Assembly (NCBI GenBank): GCA_934129895.1
Contig: CAKOWY010000005.1
Coordinates: 45,103 to 109,102 of the forward strand
Source: an uncultured Clostridia bacterium
Lineage (GTDB): Bacteria; Bacillota; Clostridia; TANB77; CAG-508
Direction of reading: 5' to 3'
Length of the DNA: 64,000 nt
Below, in pieces: positions 44,085 through 53,375 of the stretch. How positions within the stretch are numbered: position 1 is the stretch's first letter; each line of letters starts with the position of its first letter. The notes beneath the pieces are model-generated. The model made no database searches. It had not been told where the DNA came from and saw nothing but the letters and a program-made list of their open reading frames with translations. The position numbers and the translations under genes are program-made.

Positions 44085-44501
44085 TTATTCCTCATTTAAT
44101 TGTTCTTTTACAACACTTGCTAATATTCCGTTTATAAAGTTTTTAGAAGTATTTTCTCCATATTTTTTTGAAATTTCAATTGCTTCGTTTATAGCAACTT
44201 TATATGGAATTTCTTTATATTTTATTTCATATATTGCAAGTTTTAAAATACTATAATCAACTTTTGATATTCTTTCTAATGACCAATCAGCTTTTAGTTT
44301 GTTTTTTATTAATTCTTTTATTTCTTCTTCATTGGCTTTTATTCCTTTTACAGCATCTATTATATATTCTTTTGCTTCTTTATCATTTATTTCTTCACAT
44401 TCAAAGTAAATTTCAATTTGTTCATCTAAATTTTCTTCCTTTTGCATTTCTAAACTATATATAAGTTTAAATGCTAATTCTCTAATTGCTGATCTTTTCA
44501 T
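44085..44501 (-). CDS. nusB: Transcription antitermination factor NusB
   Basis: 138 residues, all-helical; AIRELAFKLIYSLEMQ and VDYSILKLAIYEIKYKEIPY with VAINEAIEISKKYG are the family signatures. Pairs with S10 (rpsJ) on boxA RNA of rRNA operons. A 7-bp hairpin sits right before its Shine-Dalgarno. Confidence 0.95.
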   Translation of the reverse strand: MKRSAIRELAFKLIYSLEMQKEENLDEQIEIYFECEEINDKEAKEYIIDAVKGIKANEEEIKELIKNKLKADWSLERISKVDYSILKLAIYEIKYKEIPYKVAINEAIEISKKYGENTSKNFINGILASVVKEQLNEE

Positions 44502-44509
44502 TTTTTTCC

Positions 44510-44529
44510 TGTTAGATTTTCTTCTAACA
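44510..44529 (-). repeat. Hairpin just upstream of nusB
   Basis: Perfect 7-bp inverted repeat (44510-44516 with 44523-44529), 6-nt loop, immediately before the GGAAAAAAATG of nusB. No T-tract; it could restrict ribosome access. Confidence 0.45.
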
Positions 44530-44563
44530 TTCTCCCTTCTAAAATATTTTTCAAAGTTCTAAA

Positions 44564-44767
44564 TTAAAGTCTATCTATAAATTCTTTTAATTTTTCTTTT
44601 ACACTATCTTTATTTTGTTGTATATAATTTCCAACTATTGCACCTAGTACAATTCCAACTATTGCAATTATTACATCATATAATTTTGTACATAGTATTA
44701 AGATTGCCACAATTACACCTATTATTGCACCTTTATATTGTGACCAAAAGTTTTTTAAACTTTCCAT
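44564..44767 (-). CDS. DUF2273 small membrane protein
   Basis: 67 residues, two membrane spans and a charged C-terminus. YKGAIIGVIVAILI and VGIVLGAIVGNYIQ are typical of DUF2273 proteins, found between Asp23/AmaP genes in Firmicutes. Probably helps anchor the Asp23 complex to the membrane. Confidence 0.85.
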   Translation of the reverse strand: MESLKNFWSQYKGAIIGVIVAILILCTKLYDVIIAIVGIVLGAIVGNYIQQNKDSVKEKLKEFIDRL

Positions 44768-44797
44768 ATTTTTTCCTTTCTTATAGTATAATGATTA

Positions 44798-45358
44798 TTA
44801 TTCTTTATTATTATTTTTTGCAACTTTATTAATATTCATTATTTTTACATTTACTTCTTTTACATCTAAATCAGAAGATTTTTTCATTTCTTGTTTTATT
44901 TTTTCTTGTATATTAGCTGCTAAATCTTTTATTATTACATTTTCATCAACTATAATTTGAACTGTAACTGTTATTTCATTTTCATCATTTACACTGATTT
45001 TTGGAGTACATTCTTTTATACTTTGGAAGCCACTTACTGCTGCATTTACCATATTATCAAGTGTTTCTTTTGTTATTAATAGTTGTCCATTTTCATTTTT
45101 CAATAATATTCCTTTTGATTCTTTTATTTTTTCTGATGTTTGTGAATCAAAAAATATACATTTTATTGATAAAAGTATAAATATGCAACTAACACTTAAT
45201 GTAACTTTTGATGCAACATCATTTGTAATGGCTAATTTTAGCATACCTGTTACTACATCAAAATCTAACCAATTAAATACTAACAAGCATAATATAACTG
45301 ATAATAATAATACCAAATATGAATATACAATTAATGCAAATCTCTCTAAAAATTTCAT
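44798..45358 (-). CDS. amaP: Asp23-anchoring membrane protein AmaP
   Basis: 186 residues from MKFLERFALIVYSY (AGAGGA precedes ATG 45358; a longer reading is rejected). Two N-terminal spans, then an Asp23-like cytoplasmic domain ending in EVNVKIMNINKVAKN. AmaP ties Asp23-family proteins to the membrane. The order asp23, amaP, DUF2273, nusB is conserved in related genomes. Confidence 0.85.
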   Translation of the reverse strand: MKFLERFALIVYSYLVLLLSVILCLLVFNWLDFDVVTGMLKLAITNDVASKVTLSVSCIFILLSIKCIFFDSQTSEKIKESKGILLKNENGQLLITKETLDNMVNAAVSGFQSIKECTPKISVNDENEITVTVQIIVDENVIIKDLAANIQEKIKQEMKKSSDLDVKEVNVKIMNINKVAKNNNKE

Positions 45359-45382
45359 TTTTTTCCTCTTTTCTTTACATAC

Positions 45383-45419
45383 ACACATAAGATTTTCTTA
45401 ATAAGAAAATCTTATGTGT
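45383..45419 (-). repeat. 17-bp perfect hairpin between asp23-like gene and amaP
   Basis: Perfect 17-bp inverted repeat (45383-45399 with 45403-45419), 3-nt loop. It begins about 7 nt after the asp23-like stop codon. The minus-strand continuation is not T-rich, so it may be an RNase barrier or attenuator rather than a full terminator. Confidence 0.75.
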
Positions 45420-45425
45420 CACTGA

Positions 45426-45860
45426 TTATTCTTCTACTGTTTTTTCTTCGTCTTTTTCTTCATCTTTGTCTTCAACATCTTTTTCTGTCTTTACACCTTG
45501 TACATGTACATTAACTTCTGCAACTTTTAATCCTGTCATATTTTCTACGGATTTTTTAACTCTATTTTGAATTTCATAAGCTACATCAGGAATTCTAGTA
45601 CCATATTCAACTATAATGTTTACATCTATTTTTACTTCTTTTTCATCAGCTTCTACTTTTATTCCTCTGCTTAAATTCTTTTTTCCACTAAATACTTGTG
45701 AAATTCCTCCAGCAAATCCACCAGCCATGCTTGCTACACCTTGAACTTCTGAAACTGCTACACCTGCTATAACTGATATAACATCATTTGCAATTTTTAT
45801 TCCATTATTTCCCTCTTCGATTTCATTTGTTTCATTATTTTCAATTCTATCTTCTTCCAT
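45426..45860 (-). CDS. Asp23/Gls24 family envelope stress protein
   Basis: 144 residues; GIKIANDVISVIAGVAVSEV, GIKVEADEKEVKIDVNIIVEYG and VAEVNVHVQGV are family segments. Acidic Asp/Glu/Lys tail. Forms a membrane-associated network in staphylococci through AmaP, encoded next. Confidence 0.93.
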   Translation of the reverse strand: MEEDRIENNETNEIEEGNNGIKIANDVISVIAGVAVSEVQGVASMAGGFAGGISQVFSGKKNLSRGIKVEADEKEVKIDVNIIVEYGTRIPDVAYEIQNRVKKSVENMTGLKVAEVNVHVQGVKTEKDVEDKDEEKDEEKTVEE

Positions 45861-45944
45861 TGTTCTTCCTCCTTATTTTTTTTATTTGTATAAGTATATC
45901 AATTTTTATTTTTTTTTACAACTATTTTTTCATTATTTATTAAA

Positions 45945-47384
45945 TTAATATTGTCTTCCCCATATAACCATTTTTGTAGCTGGCTTACCACAACATACAC
46001 ATGTATCTCCTATTTTTTCTTGTTCAAATGGCATACATCTTGATTTTGCTGCTGTTAATTCTTTTATTTTTGCTTCACATTCTTCGCTTCCACACCACAT
46101 AGCTTTTATAAATCCTTGTTCTTTATTCATATTAGCTTGAAATTCTTCTAAATTATGTGCAATTGTTGTTTTTGCTTCCATTCTCTTTTGGCAAGTATCA
46201 TACATATTTTGTTGTATTAATTCTAATATTTCTCCAATCTTTGAATCTAGTTCTGACAATTTAACTTCTATTTTTTCATTTGTATCTCTTCTAACTAAGA
46301 CACAAACTCCATTTTCTATATCTCTTGGTCCCATTTCTATTCTTAGTGGAACTCCTCTCATTTCCCAATCATTAAATTTATAACCTGGTGAAACTTTATC
46401 TCTATCATCTAATTCAATTCTATAGTTATTTTTTAATTGCATATATATTTCTTGAGCTTTTTCTTTTACTCCTTCTTTATGCATTGCAATTGGTACTAAT
46501 ACAACTTGTATTGGTGCTACTCTTGGTGGTAATTTTAAGCCTCTATTATCACCATGTGCCATTATTAATGCTCCAATTAATCTTGTTGAAGCTCCCCATG
46601 ATGTTTGATAAGCATATTCTTGTTTTCCTTCTCTATTTTGGAATGTTACATTAAATGGTTTTGTAAAGTTTTGTCCAAAATAATGTGAAGTTCCTGATTG
46701 TAATGCTTTTCCATCATAAGTCATAGTTTCAATTGTATATGTTTCATCTGCTCCAGCAAATTTTTCTGATTCAGTTTTTATTCCTTTTATTACTGGTATT
46801 GCTAAAAGATTTTCTACAACATCTGCATATATATTTAACATTTGTAATGTTCTTTCTTGTGCTTCTTTTGCTGTTTCATGTATTGTATGACCTTCTTGCC
46901 ATAAAAATTCTCTTGAACGTAAAAATGGTCTTGTTTCTTTTTCCCATCTTAATACACTACACCATTGATTATATACATAAGGTAAATCTCTCCATGATTT
47001 CAACCATTTTGAATACATTGTTGTTATTATTGTTTCAGATGTTGGTCTTACACATAATCTTTCATCTAATTTTTGACCACCCGCTTCTGTTACATAAGCT
47101 ACTTCTGGTGCAAATCCTTCAACATGGTCTTTTTCTTTTTGTAATAAACTTTCTGGAATTAATACAGGAAAATATGTATTTTTTACACCTGTTTCTTTAA
47201 ATTTCTTATCCATACAATTTTGAATATTTTCCCATATTGCATATCCATAAGGTCTTATAGCTATACATCCTTTTGTATCTGTATAATCTGCAAGTTCTGC
47301 TTTTATAACTATGTCTGTATACCATTGTGCAAAATCTTCGTCTATATTTGTTATTTCTTTTACGAAATTCTTGTTTTCTTCCAT
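45945..47384 (-). CDS. proS: Prolyl-tRNA synthetase, archaeal/eukaryotic type
   Basis: 479 residues, the short form without the bacterial editing insertion. Class II motifs: GCIAIRPYGYAIWENIQ, RPTSETIITTMYSKW, FLRSREFLWQEGHTIHET and GNR-like HGDNRGLKLPPRVAPIQVVLVP. The C-terminus carries a zinc-binding CVCC segment and ends in Tyr, as in this type. Charges tRNA-Pro. The same kind of ProRS occurs in mycoplasmas and many Clostridia. Confidence 0.95.
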   Translation of the reverse strand: MEENKNFVKEITNIDEDFAQWYTDIVIKAELADYTDTKGCIAIRPYGYAIWENIQNCMDKKFKETGVKNTYFPVLIPESLLQKEKDHVEGFAPEVAYVTEAGGQKLDERLCVRPTSETIITTMYSKWLKSWRDLPYVYNQWCSVLRWEKETRPFLRSREFLWQEGHTIHETAKEAQERTLQMLNIYADVVENLLAIPVIKGIKTESEKFAGADETYTIETMTYDGKALQSGTSHYFGQNFTKPFNVTFQNREGKQEYAYQTSWGASTRLIGALIMAHGDNRGLKLPPRVAPIQVVLVPIAMHKEGVKEKAQEIYMQLKNNYRIELDDRDKVSPGYKFNDWEMRGVPLRIEMGPRDIENGVCVLVRRDTNEKIEVKLSELDSKIGEILELIQQNMYDTCQKRMEAKTTIAHNLEEFQANMNKEQGFIKAMWCGSEECEAKIKELTAAKSRCMPFEQEKIGDTCVCCGKPATKMVIWGRQY

Positions 47385-47404
47385 TCTACATTTATTCTCC
47401 TTTT

Positions 47405-48010
47405 TTATTGATTATCATTTTCCGGTGTTCTTTCGTCTATATTCGGCATTGGAGCCTCTGTTTCTATTAGGTCATCTATTACTATTTGTCTATTTGAATC
47501 TAATTTATATCGTGGAAGTTCTGGTAACTTATTTAGATTTGAATATCCAAACATTTTTAAAAATTCTTGTGTTGTTTTATATGTTGTTGGTCTGCCTGGT
47601 AAATCAGCTTTTCCAGCTTCTTCTATTAATCCATAATCTAATAGCTTATATATTGTTCCATCTGAATTAACCCCTCTAATAGCTTCTATTTCTGGTCTTG
47701 TTGCTCTAGGATTATATGCAATTATAGCTAATGTTTCCAATGCTGCATTAGATAAATTAGGTTTTGTTCTTTGATCAATAATCGGATATATATACTCATA
47801 ATATTCTGGTTTACTACATATTTGATATCCTTTTTCTATTTTTATAATTTGAATTCCTCTATCTTTATATTTTTCTTGCATATCATTTACTATTTCTTCG
47901 ATTTTTTCTTTGCTAATCTCTAGTGCAATCATTAATTCTTGTTCTGTTACAACTCTCCCAGCAGCAAATAATATAGCCTCTATTATTTGTTCTATTTCTT
48001 TGTTCTCCAT
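47405..48010 (-). CDS. scpB: Segregation and condensation protein B
   Basis: 201 residues from MENKEIEQIIEAILFAAGRV (AGAGGA upstream of ATG 48010). Tandem winged helices; ALETLAIIAYNPRATRPEIE AIRGVNSDG and LGRPTTYKTT-type segment (LPGRPTTYKTTQEFL) are diagnostic. Works with Smc and ScpA in chromosome condensation. scpA, usually just upstream, is absent; a UPF0182 gene stands there. Confidence 0.93.
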   Translation of the reverse strand: MENKEIEQIIEAILFAAGRVVTEQELMIALEISKEKIEEIVNDMQEKYKDRGIQIIKIEKGYQICSKPEYYEYIYPIIDQRTKPNLSNAALETLAIIAYNPRATRPEIEAIRGVNSDGTIYKLLDYGLIEEAGKADLPGRPTTYKTTQEFLKMFGYSNLNKLPELPRYKLDSNRQIVIDDLIETEAPMPNIDERTPENDNQ

Positions 48011-48030
48011 TATTTTTCCTCTCATACAAT

Positions 48031-50772
48031 TTATTCGTATATTTTTTCAGTTGTTATTTCATTTGTATCTGTTGTCACATTCTCTGTTTTTTTCTTTGAA
48101 TTGTTTTCTCTCATTTTATCTAATAAATTTATTAAATCTTGTAATTTCTTTATGTCTTCTCCCATCATTTCCCAATCATTTCGTGTATTTGAATCTGTTA
48201 AATTATCATTTGCTTTTATTATAGCATCTATAATTCCATCAATACTATCTGTATTATCTATTTCTAAATTAACAGCTGATTGAGAAACCAATTTTTTTAA
48301 TGCACTATTTAAAGTATCTCCAATTGCAACTTTTGTTCCTGATGCAACTATTACCTTTTCAAGTGTCATTGGTTGATTAACCTCATTTGTTCTAGTTTGA
48401 TAAATAGTCTCTATGTATAATAATGTATTATTAATTGGGATTATTTTCATCTCTTTTGATGTTTTTACTCCTGTTACATTCAATGAACTTAATTCAGCTG
48501 AAATAGTTTCATCTTGTTCAATTAAATTATCTAATTGAGTTGGTCCTAAAATATTATTATCTGCTGAATATTTATATATTGTTAAAATATTTTCTGTTCC
48601 ATTGTTTGTACCAATCAAACAAGCATTTATACTTGATTTATTATTTGGTGTATACATTTGAACTAATCCAAATTGTGTTAAACCATCTGGTGTTTTTAAT
48701 ACTGTATAATATGGTTCCATAACTGAATATTTATTTTTGGTATTTGTTGATTTTCCATAAGTTGCTAATGCCCATATATCACTATTTCTATACAAAACAT
48801 CTTCTTTAACATTATGGTATACACTTAACATTTGAGCTTGAACATTATATAAAAATTGTGGATATTTTAATTGTTGTTTTATTTCATCTGATATTTCATC
48901 TGTTTCAAATATATCTGGATATATCTTCTTATAAGCTGCTATTATAGGATCATTTTTATCTGTTATATAAAATTTCATTTCTCCGTCATAAGCATTTACG
49001 ATTACTTTAACAGAATTTCTTATATAATTTATCTTTCTGCTATTTTTTTCGTATTCTATTGTTGTATATGTTGAATATGGATATTTGTCTGATATTGTAT
49101 AACCATCAATTACCCAATAAATTTGTCCATTTTCAGTTACTGTATATGGTTCTTCTGAATATATTAAGTTTGGCAATGCTGTTTTAGCTCTTTCTATTAC
49201 ATTTCTATTAAGTAATATTTTACTTTGATTTGTAATTGTTGTTGAAAATGCAAGTTTAATATCTTTATTTCTTATCGCTAAAATTAATCTATCTAAAAAC
49301 CCAACTTGTAATCCTGATTCTCCATCATATTCATAAGTATGTTCAATTCCATTATTATCAGTATAATCATACTCAGCTTTATTTTTTGTATTTGTAACTA
49401 CTATAGAATTTGTTTCTAATCCGTAATATATTCTTTCACCTGTTATATCTTTATTTATATATTCAATATTTCCATCTTCTGATGTTTGTGTTGCAGATAC
49501 AAATATTTGACCAATTCCATGAGTATATTCATAAGTCTTATTATCATAAGAAATAGACTGATCAGCCATTTCTCTTGGAACAACATATAATACTTGTTTT
49601 TTTCCATCAACAGTTGTTTGTGCTGTTGATATATTTCTAAAAGCATAATAACCTGATTCTGTTTGAGTATCTTCCAAACTTTGTTTAACCATGTTTTTAC
49701 TTACTATAGGTATATTATTTATTACATCTGAGTTTTCTTGAATTTCACTATCTGATATTGTTCCTGTATAATCAACATTTTTTTCTGTAATATTTATATT
49801 ATATGCTTTTTTAGTTGCTTTTATATTTGCTTCAATATACTTTCTTTCTTTGTCAAATTCATTTGGATTAACAAATATAAAATCTGCCAATACCATTACT
49901 AAAAATAATCCAACTAAATATCCTGGTATTGTTAAAAGAGTTGGCAATATTTTCTTTGTTTTGTTTTTTTGAAAATACACCACTGACAAAACAGCTGCTA
50001 CAACAATTACTACTGCAAAAATAATATATCCCCATAACTTTATTGTAGCTTCTATGCTTCCAGCTCCTGTAAGCTGTGTTCCATTACTCAATGTTAAAAA
50101 AGTGTCTGTTAAAATATTTTGAGTATTTACAATTGTTTGAATCCCCTTTAGTACTGCAAATATTATTGCATTTCTTAATAATTTTTTTATTAGTTTACTT
50201 TCACGTAATTGTTTTCTGTCTATTCCATCAAAATAGAAATTAAATACAATAATATAATATGCTGTCATATAAGCACTGAAAAATACAATTGCTTTTAATG
50301 AATAATTAATTATTGCATCAATTATTGGTTTTATGAACATATAATATGATACATCCATATTAAATAAAATATCTATATCTGTTTCTTGAAAAGAAACATT
50401 GCTTGCAAATAAAATAACTTTTTCTACAAAATTATTTGAAACCATTATACTTATTATCAATGCTACTATAAATGCAATTGATTTATTAGGTAATTTAGGC
50501 ATTGTTTTATTTTCACTATCAAAAAAACTTTTTAAACCTTTTTTTATTCCAAAATTAGTAATAAGCATCATTATTGATACTAATATAAATGTAATTCCCA
50601 TTATTGAGTATTTATATTTTATATTTGTCCAAAATGTTTGAACATATTGTGTACCAAGTTCTGCATATTCCAAATGTTGTCCTCTTAACTCGATATAAGT
50701 TATTATAGCAAATAATAATATACATATAACTACTGAAATATTTTTTATTACATTAAATTTCTTTTTATTCAT
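48031..50772 (-). CDS. UPF0182 family membrane protein
   Basis: 913 residues: about seven membrane spans within the first 300 residues, then a large extracytoplasmic region of about 550 residues (for example YAFRNISTAQTTVDGKKQVL, FGLVQMYTPNNKS) and an acidic C-terminal tail. The arrangement and segments fit UPF0182, found in actinobacteria, cyanobacteria and Clostridia; function unknown. It overlaps nothing but lies closely between ftsY and scpB, suggesting an operon. Confidence 0.85.
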   Translation of the reverse strand: MNKKKFNVIKNISVVICILLFAIITYIELRGQHLEYAELGTQYVQTFWTNIKYKYSIMGITFILVSIMMLITNFGIKKGLKSFFDSENKTMPKLPNKSIAFIVALIISIMVSNNFVEKVILFASNVSFQETDIDILFNMDVSYYMFIKPIIDAIINYSLKAIVFFSAYMTAYYIIVFNFYFDGIDRKQLRESKLIKKLLRNAIIFAVLKGIQTIVNTQNILTDTFLTLSNGTQLTGAGSIEATIKLWGYIIFAVVIVVAAVLSVVYFQKNKTKKILPTLLTIPGYLVGLFLVMVLADFIFVNPNEFDKERKYIEANIKATKKAYNINITEKNVDYTGTISDSEIQENSDVINNIPIVSKNMVKQSLEDTQTESGYYAFRNISTAQTTVDGKKQVLYVVPREMADQSISYDNKTYEYTHGIGQIFVSATQTSEDGNIEYINKDITGERIYYGLETNSIVVTNTKNKAEYDYTDNNGIEHTYEYDGESGLQVGFLDRLILAIRNKDIKLAFSTTITNQSKILLNRNVIERAKTALPNLIYSEEPYTVTENGQIYWVIDGYTISDKYPYSTYTTIEYEKNSRKINYIRNSVKVIVNAYDGEMKFYITDKNDPIIAAYKKIYPDIFETDEISDEIKQQLKYPQFLYNVQAQMLSVYHNVKEDVLYRNSDIWALATYGKSTNTKNKYSVMEPYYTVLKTPDGLTQFGLVQMYTPNNKSSINACLIGTNNGTENILTIYKYSADNNILGPTQLDNLIEQDETISAELSSLNVTGVKTSKEMKIIPINNTLLYIETIYQTRTNEVNQPMTLEKVIVASGTKVAIGDTLNSALKKLVSQSAVNLEIDNTDSIDGIIDAIIKANDNLTDSNTRNDWEMMGEDIKKLQDLINLLDKMRENNSKKKTENVTTDTNEITTEKIYE

Positions 50773-50793
50773 TTTACTATCCTTTATTATTTT

Positions 50794-51699
50794 TTATATT
50801 ATTGCCTTTACAAAATCACTTGAATTGAATATTTCCATATCATCTATTTTTTCTCCAACTCCAATGAATTTTACTGGTATTTTATTTTCTTGAACTATTC
50901 CAACGATAGCTCCACCTTTTGCTGTTCCATCAAGTTTTGTTAATATAATTCCTGTTATATCTGTTTGCTCTTTAAATGCTTTTACCTGAGATATTGCATT
51001 TTGACCAGTTGCAGCATCTATTACAAGTAATACTTCTTTAGATGCATCAGGCATTTCTTTGTTAACAACTTTTTGAATTTTATTTAATTCGTCCATCAAA
51101 TATTTTTTATTATGTAATCTTCCAGCTGTATCTATTATTAATACATCTGCTCCATTCTTTTTAGTTTTTGCTATAGCATCATACACAACAGATGCAGGAT
51201 CAACACCCTCATCTTTTTTTACAATTTCTGCCCCTGCTCTTGTTGCCCAAATTTCTAATTGTTCTACAGCTGCTGCTCTAAAAGTATCTGCTGCTGCTAC
51301 AACAACTTTTTTTCCATCTCTAGCTAATCTCGCAGCCATTTTACCTATTGATGTTGTTTTTCCTACTCCATTGACTCCTACAACCAAAATTACTGAAGGT
51401 TTTGTTTCTAATTTTAAACTATTATCTGATATTTCTAATATTTTTTCTATTTCTTTTCTTAATTCTTCTTTTACTTGTTCTACATCTTCTATTTTTTCTT
51501 TTTTTATTTTTTCTCTTAAATTCTCTATTATTTTTGTTGATGTTTCTACACCTATATCTGACATTATAAGTGCTTCTTCTAATTCTTCTAATAAGTCTTC
51601 ATCAACTTTTCTAAAATTACTTAATACATTATTTATTTTATCATTTATTGATTCTTTTGTTTTTGAAAGTCCTTGTTTTAATTTATCAAAAAATCCCAT
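50794..51699 (-). CDS. ftsY: SRP receptor FtsY
   Basis: 301 residues, NG domain only with a short N-terminus. GTPase motifs: GVNGVGKTTSIGKMAARL (G1), DTFRAAA, DTAGRLHNKKYLMDEL (G3), TKLDGTAKGGA (G4 region). Docks SRP-ribosome complexes at the SecYEG channel. smc, the common upstream neighbour, is not here. Confidence 0.97.
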   Translation of the reverse strand: MGFFDKLKQGLSKTKESINDKINNVLSNFRKVDEDLLEELEEALIMSDIGVETSTKIIENLREKIKKEKIEDVEQVKEELRKEIEKILEISDNSLKLETKPSVILVVGVNGVGKTTSIGKMAARLARDGKKVVVAAADTFRAAAVEQLEIWATRAGAEIVKKDEGVDPASVVYDAIAKTKKNGADVLIIDTAGRLHNKKYLMDELNKIQKVVNKEMPDASKEVLLVIDAATGQNAISQVKAFKEQTDITGIILTKLDGTAKGGAIVGIVQENKIPVKFIGVGEKIDDMEIFNSSDFVKAII

Positions 51700-51756
51700 T
51701 TTTTCCTCCTCTAATCGATATGCTTATTTTATCATAACTCCTATAAAAATGCAATA

Positions 51757-51782
51757 ATAAAAGAGTCTTTTAAGACTCTTTT
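51757..51782 (-). terminator. Terminator of the 56-residue protein gene
   Basis: 11-bp palindromic stem (51759-51769 with 51772-51782; practical stem 9 bp), flanked by A and T runs, just after the stop at 51788. Confidence 0.8.
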
Positions 51783-51787
51783 GTTAC

Positions 51788-51958
51788 TCATTTATTCTCA
51801 TTTTCTTGCTGTACTATTTCTTGTGTATTTTTTTCCTGTAGATTTACTTTTTCCTCTTCTTTTTTTGTATTGAATGCATAATTTATTAGTACTTCTGATA
51901 ATACCCAAAAAAGTACAACTAGTATTACATATTTAGCAAATGTTTTTATTCTATCCAT
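51788..51958 (-). CDS. 56-residue single-span membrane protein
   Basis: A short gene supported by AGAGG 7 nt before ATG 51958 and a terminator right after the stop. The product starts MDRIKTFAKYVILVVLFWVL, one N-terminal span (about 8-27), followed by a Glu/Lys/Gln/Asn-rich cytoplasmic or external tail. It fills the 328-nt interval between ftsY and the CmpB-like gene. No family recognised. Confidence 0.7.
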   Translation of the reverse strand: MDRIKTFAKYVILVVLFWVLSEVLINYAFNTKKEEEKVNLQEKNTQEIVQQENENK

Positions 51959-52027
51959 ATTAAAACCTCTTTATATATTTTTCTATATAATTATAACATT
52001 ATTTTACATAACTTGTCAACAAATATG

Positions 52028-52792
52028 TTATTTCTTTTGATTTGGTTTTATTTGTTGAATTTTTTCTTTAATCTCACTTGTAGACTCCACTATTTTTTCT
52101 TTTATTCCTTCTTTAGATTCTTCTATTTTCTTTTTTATCTCTTCCCATCTATTATATCTTACATAATCTTTAATTCTTGGGAATGCTCTTACAAATCTTC
52201 TATATAAGCCAATCTTCCAACTTCTGATTCTCTTTTTAACTTTTTCTGAAATCTCTATTGTATTATCTTTTAATTCTCTTGATATATCTTTTAATTCGAA
52301 AATTAATTTATATGAAACTATTGTATCTAGTAAGAATATAAATGAGAAAATTCCTAAAATTATATGCAATGTTGTTATTGGTATCATATTAATATATTTT
52401 ATTAAAAATGGATTTGCAACAAATACAATAAAAGTTCCTAATATTCCAAATATAACTAAATTTTGTAAACATACTCTTCCATTAATATTGAATTTTCTAT
52501 TTGTATAATCCCACCATCTTGCTTTAAATATTTTTTCCATAAAATAGCTTGTCATATACTCAAGTATTCCACATATTATTATTGACATAAAGAATGTAGC
52601 AACAACATCATCACTGTATTTTTTTAATAATACTGTAATAGCTACAACACCTGTTCCATATATAGGGCAATATGGACCTATTAAAAAACCTCTATCTACA
52701 AATTTTCTTTTTTGAATTGATACACTTACTGTTTCCATTATCCATCCTGCAACAGAATAAATATAATACAATGCTAAAAGTTGTTCAATCAT
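52028..52792 (-). CDS. CmpB-type putative ABC transporter permease
   Basis: 254 residues with about five membrane spans in the first 165 and an amphipathic charged C-terminal half (Glu/Lys/Ile repeats, coiled coil). The segments SVAGWIMETV, GFLIGPYCPIYG and KARWWDYTNRKFNINGRVCL are hallmarks of the ABC_trans_CmpB family. No ATPase gene is adjacent, and a true transport role is unproven for most members. Confidence 0.85.
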   Translation of the reverse strand: MIEQLLALYYIYSVAGWIMETVSVSIQKRKFVDRGFLIGPYCPIYGTGVVAITVLLKKYSDDVVATFFMSIIICGILEYMTSYFMEKIFKARWWDYTNRKFNINGRVCLQNLVIFGILGTFIVFVANPFLIKYINMIPITTLHIILGIFSFIFLLDTIVSYKLIFELKDISRELKDNTIEISEKVKKRIRSWKIGLYRRFVRAFPRIKDYVRYNRWEEIKKKIEESKEGIKEKIVESTSEIKEKIQQIKPNQKK

Positions 52793-52876
52793 ATACTACC
52801 TTCCTTCCACTTTTTTATAGAAAAATTATAACATGATATTTATATGAATGCAATATTTTGTCATTATTTTTGCAAT

Positions 52877-52905
52877 TTGACTTTTTATGTAAATTATGAT
52901 ATAAT
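52877..52905 (+). promoter_or_regulatory. Strong sigma-A promoter of the 52973 gene
   Basis: -35 TTGACT (52877-52882), 17-nt spacer, -10 TATAAT (52900-52905). The same two boxes and spacing precede the gene at 57895. Confidence 0.8.
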
Positions 52906-52972
52906 ATTTATAATCTATTTATTAGGTTATTTGAGTTCGCAAATTCACAAACATTAACGGAGGGTTATCCAG

Positions 52973-53308
52973 ATGAAAGATTCAATGAGTTTGTCCAACG
53001 CACTTCAGCAGAGCATGTTTGACAGTGTTACCAAAAAAATCAGCAATTATGTTGATTTCATGGGAACGCAAGGCCTTAGCATGGATGCTGAAACAGGAAA
53101 GTTCTGCTTTTCCCTTACCTGCATGACGGGATACTGCCGTGTTTCCGACATCTTCAAGGATCCGCGCTTCCCAAAGGAAGCATTCTTGGCCTGGCTGGAA
53201 AGCAATGGGTGGCAGCTGAAAAACAATGATTTGAGCTGCCTCATTGCAACTGAAGGCCCCACCTTTTCGTTTAAAAATGTTGTAAACGAAGAAGAAGATA
53301 TCAAGTAA
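52973..53308 (+). CDS. Small foreign-composition protein, unknown
   Basis: 111 residues starting MKDSMSLSNALQQSMFDSV behind GGAGG (9 nt). Predicted alpha/beta, no signal peptide, three Cys; segments VSDIFKDPRFPKEAFLAWLE and NGWQLKNNDLSCLIA. No family recognised. Codons use far more G and C (CAG, AAC, CTG, GGC) than the neighbours, and the unit has its own strong promoter and a GC-rich terminator. An antisense ORF of 112 codons is rejected because promoter, Shine-Dalgarno and terminator all read plus. Probably acquired horizontally. Confidence 0.8.
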   Translation: MKDSMSLSNALQQSMFDSVTKKISNYVDFMGTQGLSMDAETGKFCFSLTCMTGYCRVSDIFKDPRFPKEAFLAWLESNGWQLKNNDLSCLIATEGPTFSFKNVVNEEEDIK

Positions 53309-53323
53309 TATCTTCTGCACTTG

Positions 53324-53375
53324 AACCCACTAGCCCCCGCAGAATAAAACCTGCGGGGACTGGTGGGTTTTATAT
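53324..53375 (+). terminator. GC-rich terminator of the 53.0-kb cassette
   Basis: Long hairpin: 7-bp and 8-bp stems with two single mismatches and a pair between them, loop AATAAAAC, spanning 53324-53369, then TTTTAT on plus. Confidence 0.85.

Noticed and set aside
52982..53320. Antisense ORFs (112 and 85 codons) over the 52973 gene
   Set aside because: Promoter, GGAGG and terminator all support the plus strand; the antisense frames arise because the GC-richer composition has few stops.
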